NCBI GenBank assembly: GCA_964409295.1
Contig: CAYPCV010000133.1
Span: 1-11,658, forward strand
Reading direction: 5' to 3'
DNA length: 11,658 nt
Origin: UBA1140 sp964409295
GTDB lineage: Bacteria; Campylobacterota; Campylobacteria; Campylobacterales; Sulfurovaceae
The position numbers and the translations under genes are program-made. The notes under the pieces are model-generated. The model was not told where the DNA came from and did no database searches. It was given only the letters and a program-made list of their open reading frames with translations. The stretch's first letter is position 1; each line of letters starts with the position of its first letter. This document shows, one piece after another, positions 1 to 6,718 of this stretch.

Positions 1-405
1 GTTTCCTTCTCTAAGTACTGGGTTAACAGCTGAACCAAGACATGTACTGTATTTTGCTTGAATTGCTTCCTCTTCTGCATTTGCTGGATTTTCAGGGTAA
101 TCAGGAATATCATGACCTTGACCTTGAAGCTCTGCGATACACTCTTTAAGTTGACCAACAGATGCTGAAATGTTTGGAAGTTTAATGATGTTTCCATCAG
201 CTTCTAAAACAACTTCTCCAAGTTTAGAAAGCTCATCTTCTGCTAGACCCATTGCCGAAAGAACTCTTCCTGCCAATGAAATGTCAGAAGTTACAACAGA
301 AACACCTGCTGCTTGAGTAAACGCGTTTACAATTGGTAACAATGAGTAAGTAGCTAGTGCTGGTGCCTCATCAATTTTTGACCATATAATTTTTGGTAAT
401 GACAT
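1..405 (-). CDS. icd: NADP-dependent isocitrate dehydrogenase, monomeric type (5' part only)
   Basis: This gene encodes the N-terminal 135 residues of monomeric (about 740-residue) NADP isocitrate dehydrogenase, which interconverts isocitrate and 2-oxoglutarate in the cytoplasm. It runs off the left edge of the window. Read on the minus strand it begins MSLPKIIWSKIDEAPALATY and contains DISLAGR, IIKLPNISASVGQLK and SAVNPVLREGN. These are hallmark segments of the monomeric family and do not occur in the dimeric enzyme. The ATG at 405-403 is chosen because AAGGAT precedes it at suitable distance and the N-terminus aligns with the family start. In Campylobacterota this enzyme can serve the oxidative or the reductive TCA cycle. 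The window does not show which applies. A small membrane-protein gene lies 183 nt upstream on the same strand. Confidence 0.93.
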   Translation of the reverse strand, partial: MSLPKIIWSKIDEAPALATYSLLPIVNAFTQAAGVSVVTSDISLAGRVLSAMGLAEDELSKLGEVVLEADGNIIKLPNISASVGQLKECIAELQGQGHDIPDYPENPANAEEEAIQAKYSTCLGSAVNPVLREGN

Positions 406-425
406 ATATCATCCTTATGTGTAGT

Positions 426-431
426 TTAATA
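426..431 (-). promoter_or_regulatory. Weak candidate -10 element for icd
   Basis: On the minus strand TGCTATTAA lies about 20 nt before the icd start codon. It gives a TG-n-TATTAA extended -10-like hexamer and a leader of roughly 15 nt that carries the AAGGAT site. No convincing -35 is visible, which is common in Campylobacterota. The call rests on one hexamer in AT-rich DNA. The rest of the 406-588 spacer holds no gene I can support. Confidence 0.25.
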
Positions 432-557
432 GCATGAGTTTAGCAATATTTTTTAAATAGGAGTATGAAACTCTCTTTTAGAAAAAGTTATCTCGGTTAT
501 CTGTTTCTTTCTTACACAGAGGAGAAGAGGGTGGTTAAAAAGTGTTTCTGTTATTTT

Positions 558-582
558 ATGTATAGGGAAAAACCCCATACAT
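558..582 (-). terminator. Stem-loop just downstream of the small membrane-protein gene
   Basis: An inverted repeat of two 10-nt arms (558-567 and 573-582) surrounds a 5-nt loop and starts 6 nt past the stop codon of the gene that ends at 589. On minus-strand RNA all ten pairs form if one G-U wobble is allowed. On plus-strand RNA that pair becomes an A-C mismatch, so the structure suits the minus strand better. The sequence after the stem is AT-rich but has no immediate U-tract, so termination strength is uncertain. Confidence 0.4.
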
Positions 583-588
583 ATTAGA

Positions 589-795
589 CTATCTTGGGGT
601 AGTACTTATACCAGGATTTTCAGGAGTTCCTACATAATCATTTGGTGTAGAAAAGTTATATTTAACCAATCCATAAACCATGCCTAGAACAAGAAGTCCA
701 ATAATAATTAGACGTACAGTTTTTCTTTTTTCAGGGCTTTCCTTTCCATTATAGTCATCAATTTGAGCCATTGTTGGTTCTCCTTCTAGTTTCAT
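589..795 (-). CDS. Small single-pass membrane protein of unknown function
   Basis: I do not recognise this protein. It encodes 68 residues from the ATG at 795, or 60 from the in-frame ATG at 771. A short polar, charged N-terminus ending in KRKTVR is followed by one hydrophobic helix (about residues 26-45 of the long form, LIIIGLLVLGMVYGLVKY). A Pro/Thr/Asn-rich tail follows. The positive-inside rule suggests the N-terminus is cytoplasmic and the tail periplasmic. Both starts have a good ribosome binding site: AAAGGA (803-808, spacing 7) for the first and AAGGAG (780-785, spacing 8) for the second. The longer start is listed because its leader has the AAAGGAT form used elsewhere in this window and fits the nearby -10 element. 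The shorter start is nearly as likely. icd lies downstream on the same strand, but 183 nt and a stem-loop lie between them. Confidence 0.65.
   Translation of the reverse strand: MKLEGEPTMAQIDDYNGKESPEKRKTVRLIIIGLLVLGMVYGLVKYNFSTPNDYVGTPENPGISTTPR
780..785 (-). promoter_or_regulatory. Internal ribosome binding site for the alternative start at 771
   Basis: AAGGAG on the minus strand lies 8 nt before the second in-frame ATG of the small membrane-protein gene. It is a better Shine-Dalgarno match than the AAAGGA before the first ATG, so a 60-residue product beginning MAQIDDYNGK is a serious alternative. Confidence 0.45.
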
Positions 796-824
796 TTTAT
801 AATCCTTTATTATGAGTATTATTC

Positions 825-830
825 GTTATA
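825..830 (-). promoter_or_regulatory. Extended -10 promoter element of the small membrane-protein gene
   Basis: On the minus strand TGTTATAAC gives an extended -10 (TG-n-TATAAC). The predicted transcript start is near 818, about 22 nt before the ATG at 795. The 14-mer GAAAAGATGTTATA that ends in this element recurs exactly upstream of dnaE (6704-6717), which supports a real promoter. No -35 was recognised. Confidence 0.45.
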
Positions 831-920
831 ACATCTTTTCCTTAATTAGAGTTTTAAATTTAAATATAAAATTATTTTTAATAAATACTATTAGCTATAT
901 AAATTCAAAGAAAAATAGGA

Positions 921-926
921 TAAAAT
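921..926 (+). promoter_or_regulatory. Candidate -10 element for the CAP-domain lipoprotein gene
   Basis: TAAAAT within GGATAAAAT ends 19 nt before the ATG at 946. The same 9-mer with the same 19-nt spacing precedes mlaE. A strong Shine-Dalgarno (AGAAGGAG, 931-938) would then sit in a very short leader. The upstream TATATA at 896-901 is a plausible alternative -10, giving a leader near 38 nt. Confidence 0.35.
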
Positions 927-945
927 TAAAAGAAGGAGTTACATT

Positions 946-1776
946 ATGAAGTTTACAAAAATATTGTTATTGGCTATTGCACTATTATTTAGTTCTTGTG
1001 CTGAGGAGTCTAAGAGTGATTCAGACTATACAATTACGGCTGATGCAGGAGAAGATAAACGAGTTAAAATTAATGAAACAATTACTATTTTAGGAAAAGG
1101 GACAAGCTCGGATAACAGTGAACTCTCGTATTTATGGGAAAAAGGAGACAATACTTTAGCTACTACGGCTATCTTCTCTTATACCCCAACAGTATTAGGA
1201 AGGGATATTTTAAAATTTACAGTACAAGGTAACGATGGCTCATCTATTAGTGATATAATGAACGTTGTCGTAACTGAAACAAAGGTAGTTCCTAGCATAC
1301 CAACAATTTCTCAATCACAAATAGATACGTATCTAAATGCTGTTAATAAAGCAAGAAGTACAAAACAAATTTGTGGAACTCAAGGAACTTTTCCTGCAAC
1401 AGGTAAACTTATTTGGAGTGAACAACTTTACAAATCGGCATATGAACATACACAAGATTTGGTAGCGAGTCAAACATTTTCACACACGGGTTCAGGTACA
1501 GAGTCTGACTGGACAGGAACTGTGTTGGGAAAAGCCAGTATTTTAACTGAACGTGTAGAGACTTATGGATATGCATGGAGTTTTATTGGCGAAAATCTTG
1601 GAGCAGGAACTGTTATTGATACAGCAGAGAAGATGGTTGAGGGATGGTTAGCAAGTGAGCATCATTGTGCGAATTTGATGAGTCCAAACTTTACGGAGAT
1701 GGGTATGGTTTTGATTACAGATGAATCCTCTCATTATACACACTACTGGACACAAAATTTTGGAAAACCAAGATAG
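946..1776 (+). CDS. PKD-like/CAP (SCP, YkwD-type) domain lipoprotein
   Basis: The gene encodes a 276-residue predicted lipoprotein. Residues 1-18 form a lipoprotein signal peptide (KFTKILLLAIALLFSSC), with Cys18 as the likely lipidation site. Residues about 29-110 resemble a PKD or other Ig-like domain (ADAGED near the start, YLWEKGD, YTPTVLG, FTVQGNDG). Residues about 125-276 are a bacterial CAP/SCP domain. Its signature elements are FSHTG (His180), GENLGAG (Glu216), the HHCANLMSPNFTEMG segment with His240, and a terminal YWTQNFG. These His and Glu positions correspond to the metal-binding cavity of CAP proteins. Cys143 and Cys241, the only other cysteines, could form a disulfide. Bacterial CAP domains have poorly defined roles, and cell-surface binding or hydrolysis is only a guess. 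The start has an excellent AGAAGGAG ribosome site. The gene is monocistronic and convergent with dnaE. Confidence 0.85.
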   Translation: MKFTKILLLAIALLFSSCAEESKSDSDYTITADAGEDKRVKINETITILGKGTSSDNSELSYLWEKGDNTLATTAIFSYTPTVLGRDILKFTVQGNDGSSISDIMNVVVTETKVVPSIPTISQSQIDTYLNAVNKARSTKQICGTQGTFPATGKLIWSEQLYKSAYEHTQDLVASQTFSHTGSGTESDWTGTVLGKASILTERVETYGYAWSFIGENLGAGTVIDTAEKMVEGWLASEHHCANLMSPNFTEMGMVLITDESSHYTHYWTQNFGKPR

Positions 1777-1792
1777 AGCTTTAAGCTCTATC
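1772..1792. terminator. Bidirectional hairpin containing the stop codons of two convergent genes
   Basis: Two perfect 9-nt arms (GATAGAGCT at 1772-1780 and its complement at 1784-1792) flank a 3-nt centre. The plus-strand TAG stop (1774-1776) lies inside the left arm and the minus-strand dnaE stop (1788-1790) inside the right arm. The sequence after the stem on the minus strand is T-rich (TTGGTTTT). On the plus strand it is only moderately T-rich. A shared intrinsic terminator is the simplest reading, with better support for dnaE. Confidence 0.6.
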
Positions 1793-4700
1793 CTCGATTA
1801 ATTAGCTTTTCTTCTTTGTAAATTCCAAGCTCTTTGGCTTCATTTAAAATTGTTTGGCTTACTTTCATTTTAGATTCAATAATAACATCAGAGAGTTTTG
1901 ATTTAATGTGCAATTCCAAAGGATGCTTTCCTGGGTATTTTTGAGCCAAGCAGAACAGGTCTTCGATGATTTTAGAATCAGGCATTAAGTTAATTGCCAA
2001 AGAGAGTGTTGGTAAAATCTCTTCAGGTATAAACTTCTCCTCTTTCTTAACTTTTATCTTCTCTTTTTTTGCATCTTTTAATGATTCAATTTTTAAAATA
2101 TTCATTCGTGTAAAGTCGCCATCTTTGGTAATTTTGACTTTAAATGCAATGGGCTTGTTTAAATCAAAATCTTCATCAAGCTCTTTTAACCTATTTTCAA
2201 AAAGCATCAGCTCAATGTTTCCGTGCAAATCCATAATATTGGCAATTCCGAACTTGTTTCCTTTTTTAGAGATTCGTGTGTTTATCTCTTCAATTTTACC
2301 AATAAAAAGAGCTTGTGACCCATCGGCTAAATCTTCTATTTCCGAGCTTAGGGTATAGTTAATTTCATCAAGTTGTTCTCGGTATTTATCGAGTGGATGT
2401 CCTGAAACGTAAAAGCCTAAAGACTCTTTTTCTATAGCAAGAATTTCTAATAAATCATACTCAGGCATGGGTTTAATATCAACCGTGACAGTGGTCATCT
2501 CTTCTGAATCTCCAAATAGAGAACCTACAGCCTGTTTTTTTGCCAACATCGCTTTTCCTGCTGCTTCTGTTATGGTTTCTACTTGGGTAATTAATGCACA
2601 ACGTGAATGCCCAAAATCATCAAATGCACCTGCTTTAGAGAGGGATTCTATAACACGTTTATTGACTTTAGAAGCATCAATCCTAGATACAAAGTCATTC
2701 ATATCTCTAAAATTACCACCCTCGTTACGTGTGGCAATAATAGAGTTAATTGCTACATCTCCAGCACCTTTTAATGCACCCATTCCAAAGAAAACAATTT
2801 TTTCGCCCTCTATCTCATCGGCTTGAAAGACCAACTCCGAACGGTTAATATTGGGTGGACGCAGAGTGATGTTTAGACTTTTTAGCTCATCGACGTATTT
2901 AATAACCTTGTCGGTATTATTTTTCTCCAAGGTTAAGATGGCTGCCATAAATTCAGTTGGATAGTAATATTTTAAGAATGAAGTATAAAAAGTAATCATA
3001 GCATAGGCTGCCGAGTGAGATTTATTAAAACCGTACCCTGCAAATTTTACAATTAGGTCAAATAGCTCTCTTGCCACACCCATATCAAAACCTTTTTTAC
3101 CTGCTCCTACAGCAAAATCTTCTTTAAGCCTATCCATCTCCTCTTTAATTTTTTTACCCATTGCACGACGAACCAAGTCAGCCCCACCAAGGCTAAACCC
3201 ACCAATGGTCTGAACAATCTGCATAACTTGCTCTTGGTAGACAATAACCCCATAGGTTGGTTTTAAAATAGGTTCAAGCTCTGGAAACATATAGGTAATC
3301 TCAGCTCGTCCATGTTTACGTTCAACAAAGTCATCAAGCATTCCAGACTCCATAGGACCTGGTCGATAGAGTGCCAACATCGCAATAATGTCTTCAAAGC
3401 CATTTGGTTTTAATTTCTTTGCTAGGTCTTGCATTCCTGCTGATTCTATCTGAAAAAGTCCGAGTGTATCGCCTGTTGAGATGTATTCATAAACCTTTGG
3501 GTCATTAATATCTTCGGTTATAAAGTTAATACGTTTTCCATGCCGTTTTTCAACCAGTTTAAGTGCCTCTTCTATAACGGTTAGGGTCTTAAGACCCAAA
3601 AAGTCAAACTTAATAAGGTCAACATCTTCAACATATTTTCCGTTGTATTGGGTCGCCAATGTATCTTGCCCTGTTGGTTTAAAAATAGGTGTCTTTTTCC
3701 ATAACGGTTCATTACTAATAACCACCCCAGCAGCGTGAGTTCCTGCATTCCTATTTAGTCCCTCTAGTGCTAAAGCATAATCCCATGTTCGTCTTGCCAA
3801 GGGATTACTATTACAAAGCTCTTCTATTTTTGGCTCTTTGGCATACGAATCTGTTAAATTAATTCCCAACTCATCAGGAATAAGTTTTGCCATTGCATCG
3901 GCTTGTGAGTAGGGCATATCAAGAACCCTTGCAACATCTCGAATAACCCCTTTTGCCTGAAGCTTACCAAAGGTAATAATCTGAGCCACATTCACACGAC
4001 CATACTTTTGGATAACATAATCTAAAATCTCTTGTCGTCTTGCTTGACAAAAATCCATATCAATATCAGGCATAGAGACCCGTTCAGGATTTAGGAAACG
4101 CTCAAAAAGCAGACCATAAGGAAGAGGGTCAATATCGGTAATTTCTAGTGAATAGGCAACTAACGAACCTGCGGCCGAATTATGTACAATATAGTTTGAT
4201 GTTGTATAAGAGTGGTCATCTTCTACGGTAAAGTCATAAACTTTTGTTTTGTTCTTTTCATGTTTGGTTACTTTTCTAACTTTTAGCTTGATAAATTTAT
4301 CTTCTATTTTATAGATATTTTGTCGTTCCTTTGGAATGTCGTATATAGAGCCATTGGAAGGTATATTTATAGTATATTGAGAGTTTCCCTCTTTTAATGG
4401 AATAGAGGTCATTACTCTGTCATCTTCTCTTAATGTTGAAGGGATTCCTACTTGAAAGAGTAGTTTTTTAGTCTGCATAGCAAGTGTTTTAGATACGGTT
4501 GTAATTTTTATTCTATCGGTTGTGGTATATCCATCTGCTGATATGTAGCCATCTAATACCTCTAAAATTTCTATTTTAGGGAGAGTGAAAACAAAATTTG
4601 GAATATATTTTGAATTAGATTCAAATCTATAGTCAGAAAAAGTTTTTGCAAAAAAAGCATGTAAAAATTTGTCATAAATATTTATATCAATAATATTTTT

Positions 4701-6662
4701 AGTTTTTAATAGAGAATAATCATATCCATTCTCTTCAATAAAAGCCAAGGTTTCATCTATTCCATGTTTATCTTTTTTATAAAAGACAATAGAGACAGAT
4801 TTTCTTTTCATATTTTTTCTAATATGCCCATCGCCTATCCATCGTCCAAGGAATTTTCTAAAGTAGTAGCTATTGTTTAGGTATCGTTTTACTTTTCTTT
4901 GGTTTAATTCGGTAATGTATGTTACCCAATTATTTGTTGAATTAAACTCTTGAAGAATAAAGTTTTCTATATCTTGAATTGTCTTTTTTTTAATATTGAC
5001 ATCTTTACCAATAAGATAGTTATAATATTTTTTTATGGTTGATTTTGTCTTTGGAATTTTTTTGGATAAATCTTTAATGCTAAAATTATGCTTTTTATTT
5101 TGAGAATAGGTGTAGATGAGGTAATCATCTTCTTCTCTGTAGTTGCTATCACAAAAATTTAGTAGGTCAAACTCTTTTATTTTTTCAATTTTATATTCAG
5201 GAATAGGCATAACCAACCAATCTTTAGTTGTTATCTCTTGTGCCTCCTTCCACTTATTATCTCCCATATAAATTTTATGGTCTTTTGTAAGTGTAATATT
5301 ATTAATGAAATCTCCATAAAAAGTAGAAATCGTTAATAACTCTTCCTCTATATCATACTCAAAGCATTCAGTAACTTTTTTAGGAGTATTGTTATGTGTT
5401 AATACTAAATCTCCAATCTCTATTTTATTGATATTTTTTGTTTCAATCTTATTTTTATTTATCGTATAAACCAAAGCATCTTTGGTTAAGCATCCTCTTC
5501 CCGGCCCCACAGGAATATCCATCTGCTTCGCTGCATCTACAAACTCCCAAACAATTAGCATGTACCCAGGAAATTTCATATTATTTATAATATCCATCTC
5601 TACTTGTAGTCTGTCTCGGTACTCTTGATGTTTGTCAGCAGGAACAATTTTTAGCCGTTTTTCAAGACCTTTTTTACATAAATGGTTAAAAATAACAATG
5701 TCATTGTCAAGTGAATACTCTTTATCTTCGGGAAGTGCTACACCCTCTTCTTTGGCTACTTGTTGGGCAAACTTAAAGTTAGGAGGAGTTGGATTTCCAA
5801 GCTTTATCTCTAAATTACATTTATCTGCTATCTCTTGGGTATTTTCTAAAGCTTCAGGAATATCAGCAAACAGTTCAGCCATTTGCTCAGGGGATTTTAC
5901 ATAAAACTCATGTACCGAGTGACGCATACGATTAGGGTCGTCATAGAGTTTATTCATCGCGATACACATAAATGCTTCGTGGGCATCGGCATCTTTCTGT
6001 AGGGTGTAGTGGGTATCGTTGGTGGCTATAATTTTTATGCCTGTCTCTTGACTTAGTCTAATAATCTGTTTGTCAATATTGTATTGGTGGTCAATTCCAT
6101 GACGCATAATCTCCATATAGAAATCATCTCCAAAAACTGCTTTATACTTTAGAGCAACCTTTTTGGCTTCATCATAACCCAATGCTCCATTTTTAACATT
6201 TCGTTCACTCAAATTTAAGTGCCAATTTATTTCGCCTTGCAAACAAGCACTTGAACAGATAAGCCCTTCCGAGTTGTTTTTTAGCAACTCCCAGTTGATT
6301 CTTGGATAGTAGTAAAAACCGTGCATATAGGCTTGTGAACTTAGATACATAAGGTTCTTATACCCCACATCATTTTTGGCATACAGACACAAGTGAAACC
6401 GTCTTCTTGTCGATTTGTCGCCTATCTCCTCTTCATTATGAATGTAGGCTTCCATTCCAATAATGGGCTTGATACCATTTTTTTTCATCTCATTATAAAA
6501 AGTGATTGTTCCAAACATATTTCCGTGGTCGGTCATAGCAACAGAATCCATGCCTAGCTCTTTTATCTTTTTTGCAAGAACAGGAATCTTATTTGCTCCA
6601 TCGAGCATAGAGTATTCGGTGTGTAGATGTAGGTGGGTATATTTTATTGGTTCTTTTGACAT
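1788..6662 (-). CDS. dnaE: DNA polymerase III alpha subunit with in-frame intein
   Basis: This gene encodes the replicative polymerase catalytic subunit. The precursor is 1624 residues. Removing the intein (residues 391-828) leaves 1186, the usual DnaE size. The N-terminal PHP domain keeps its metal-ligand motifs (HLHLHTEYS with His12 and His14, and Asp45-His46). The palm motif GPGRG|SAAGSLVAY is split by the intein. The catalytic aspartates are Asp866 and Asp868 (MPDIDMDF) and Asp1020 (KFDFLGL). They match E. coli D401, D403 and D555 by alignment from memory. Further on come the finger motif YGFNKSHSAAY (about 1210-1220), a tandem helix-hairpin-helix region (about 1270-1350), a likely clamp-binding QAVGSLF (1377-1383) and an OB fold (about 1450-1527). 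The ATG at 6662 is preceded by AAGGT. acpS ends 56 nt upstream on the same strand, so weak cotranscription is possible, although dnaE has its own -10 candidate. Confidence 0.97.
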   Translation of the reverse strand: MSKEPIKYTHLHLHTEYSMLDGANKIPVLAKKIKELGMDSVAMTDHGNMFGTITFYNEMKKNGIKPIIGMEAYIHNEEEIGDKSTRRRFHLCLYAKNDVGYKNLMYLSSQAYMHGFYYYPRINWELLKNNSEGLICSSACLQGEINWHLNLSERNVKNGALGYDEAKKVALKYKAVFGDDFYMEIMRHGIDHQYNIDKQIIRLSQETGIKIIATNDTHYTLQKDADAHEAFMCIAMNKLYDDPNRMRHSVHEFYVKSPEQMAELFADIPEALENTQEIADKCNLEIKLGNPTPPNFKFAQQVAKEEGVALPEDKEYSLDNDIVIFNHLCKKGLEKRLKIVPADKHQEYRDRLQVEMDIINNMKFPGYMLIVWEFVDAAKQMDIPVGPGRGCLTKDALVYTINKNKIETKNINKIEIGDLVLTHNNTPKKVTECFEYDIEEELLTISTFYGDFINNITLTKDHKIYMGDNKWKEAQEITTKDWLVMPIPEYKIEKIKEFDLLNFCDSNYREEDDYLIYTYSQNKKHNFSIKDLSKKIPKTKSTIKKYYNYLIGKDVNIKKKTIQDIENFILQEFNSTNNWVTYITELNQRKVKRYLNNSYYFRKFLGRWIGDGHIRKNMKRKSVSIVFYKKDKHGIDETLAFIEENGYDYSLLKTKNIIDINIYDKFLHAFFAKTFSDYRFESNSKYIPNFVFTLPKIEILEVLDGYISADGYTTTDRIKITTVSKTLAMQTKKLLFQVGIPSTLREDDRVMTSIPLKEGNSQYTINIPSNGSIYDIPKERQNIYKIEDKFIKLKVRKVTKHEKNKTKVYDFTVEDDHSYTTSNYIVHNSAAGSLVAYSLEITDIDPLPYGLLFERFLNPERVSMPDIDMDFCQARRQEILDYVIQKYGRVNVAQIITFGKLQAKGVIRDVARVLDMPYSQADAMAKLIPDELGINLTDSYAKEPKIEELCNSNPLARRTWDYALALEGLNRNAGTHAAGVVISNEPLWKKTPIFKPTGQDTLATQYNGKYVEDVDLIKFDFLGLKTLTVIEEALKLVEKRHGKRINFITEDINDPKVYEYISTGDTLGLFQIESAGMQDLAKKLKPNGFEDIIAMLALYRPGPMESGMLDDFVERKHGRAEITYMFPELEPILKPTYGVIVYQEQVMQIVQTIGGFSLGGADLVRRAMGKKIKEEMDRLKEDFAVGAGKKGFDMGVARELFDLIVKFAGYGFNKSHSAAYAMITFYTSFLKYYYPTEFMAAILTLEKNNTDKVIKYVDELKSLNITLRPPNINRSELVFQADEIEGEKIVFFGMGALKGAGDVAINSIIATRNEGGNFRDMNDFVSRIDASKVNKRVIESLSKAGAFDDFGHSRCALITQVETITEAAGKAMLAKKQAVGSLFGDSEEMTTVTVDIKPMPEYDLLEILAIEKESLGFYVSGHPLDKYREQLDEINYTLSSEIEDLADGSQALFIGKIEEINTRISKKGNKFGIANIMDLHGNIELMLFENRLKELDEDFDLNKPIAFKVKITKDGDFTRMNILKIESLKDAKKEKIKVKKEEKFIPEEILPTLSLAINLMPDSKIIEDLFCLAQKYPGKHPLELHIKSKLSDVIIESKMKVSQTILNEAKELGIYKEEKLINRG
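4530..4853 (-). other. Homing endonuclease core of the intein (two LAGLIDADG motifs)
   Basis: Intein residues 214-321 span the first LAGLIDADG helix (FLGRWIGDG) and the second (LDGYISADG). Each ends in the acidic residue (Asp221, Asp320) needed for metal-dependent DNA cleavage. A Lys in KYIPNF lies between them, as in block D of active enzymes. Nothing indicates decay. The predicted target is the intein-free dnaE allele at the join in the GPGRGS coding sequence. Activity is inferred from motif integrity only. Confidence 0.85.
4947..5090 (-). other. Helix-turn-helix-like insert within the intein
   Basis: Intein residues about 135-182 sit between the N-terminal splicing domain and the first LAGLIDADG motif. 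They are lysine-rich and read as short predicted helices with HTH-like spacing (IKDLSKKIPKTKSTIKKYYN then a further helix). I infer an accessory DNA-recognition domain. The evidence is spacing and composition only, and it could instead be a linker. Confidence 0.4.
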
Positions 6663-6701
6663 TTGTTTACCTTATGATATGTATCGACTTAATAGAAGTG
6701 G

Positions 6702-6707
6702 AATATA
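6702..6707 (-). promoter_or_regulatory. Extended -10 promoter element for dnaE
   Basis: On the minus strand TGTTATATT gives an extended -10 inside the 56-nt gap between acpS and dnaE. Transcription would start near 6695, leaving a leader of about 33 nt that contains AAGGT. The overlapping 14-mer GAAAAGATGTTATA is identical to the one before the small membrane-protein gene. Confidence 0.45.
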
Positions 6708-6718
6708 ACATCTTTTCT

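Larger units (their letters stand above)
4179..5492 (-). mobile_element. DnaE intein (438 residues) with LAGLIDADG homing endonuclease
   Basis: This is an in-frame intervening protein predicted to excise itself from DnaE. It runs from Cys1 (CLTKDALVYT, precursor residue 391) to Asn438 (YIVHN, residue 828), with Ser as the +1 extein residue. Block A is at 1-10 and an N2-like IGDLV at 26-30. Block B TKDH (69-72) holds the expected Thr and His. The endonuclease has block C FLGRWIGDG (Asp221), block D KYIPNF (295-300), block E LDGYISADG (Asp320) and block H ending in QVGI (350). Block F is VYDFTVEDDH (418-427) and block G is IVHN. This is a complete class 1 intein with no stop or frameshift. Hand counts of three 60-nt lines inside it gave 18-22% GC, against 40% and 50% in two extein lines, which fits horizontal origin. 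Confidence 0.96.

Noticed and set aside
465..587. A 40-codon plus-strand open frame in the spacer before icd
   Set aside because: AGGAG lies only 1 nt before its ATG, the composition is Lys/Arg/Tyr-rich without a recognisable pattern, and it is antisense to the flanking genes. A chance frame is more likely.
1966..2826. Plus-strand open frames inside dnaE (for example 1966-2358 and 2467-2826)
   Set aside because: They are antisense to strongly conserved DnaE sequence, lack ribosome sites and resemble no family. The same applies to the opposite-strand frames within hisD and the other genes.
4179..5492. Reading the dnaE insertion as a group I intron, insertion sequence or assembly artefact
   Set aside because: The frame is continuous through both junctions, both ends match intein splicing residues exactly, and removing it restores an uninterrupted GPGRGSAAGS motif.
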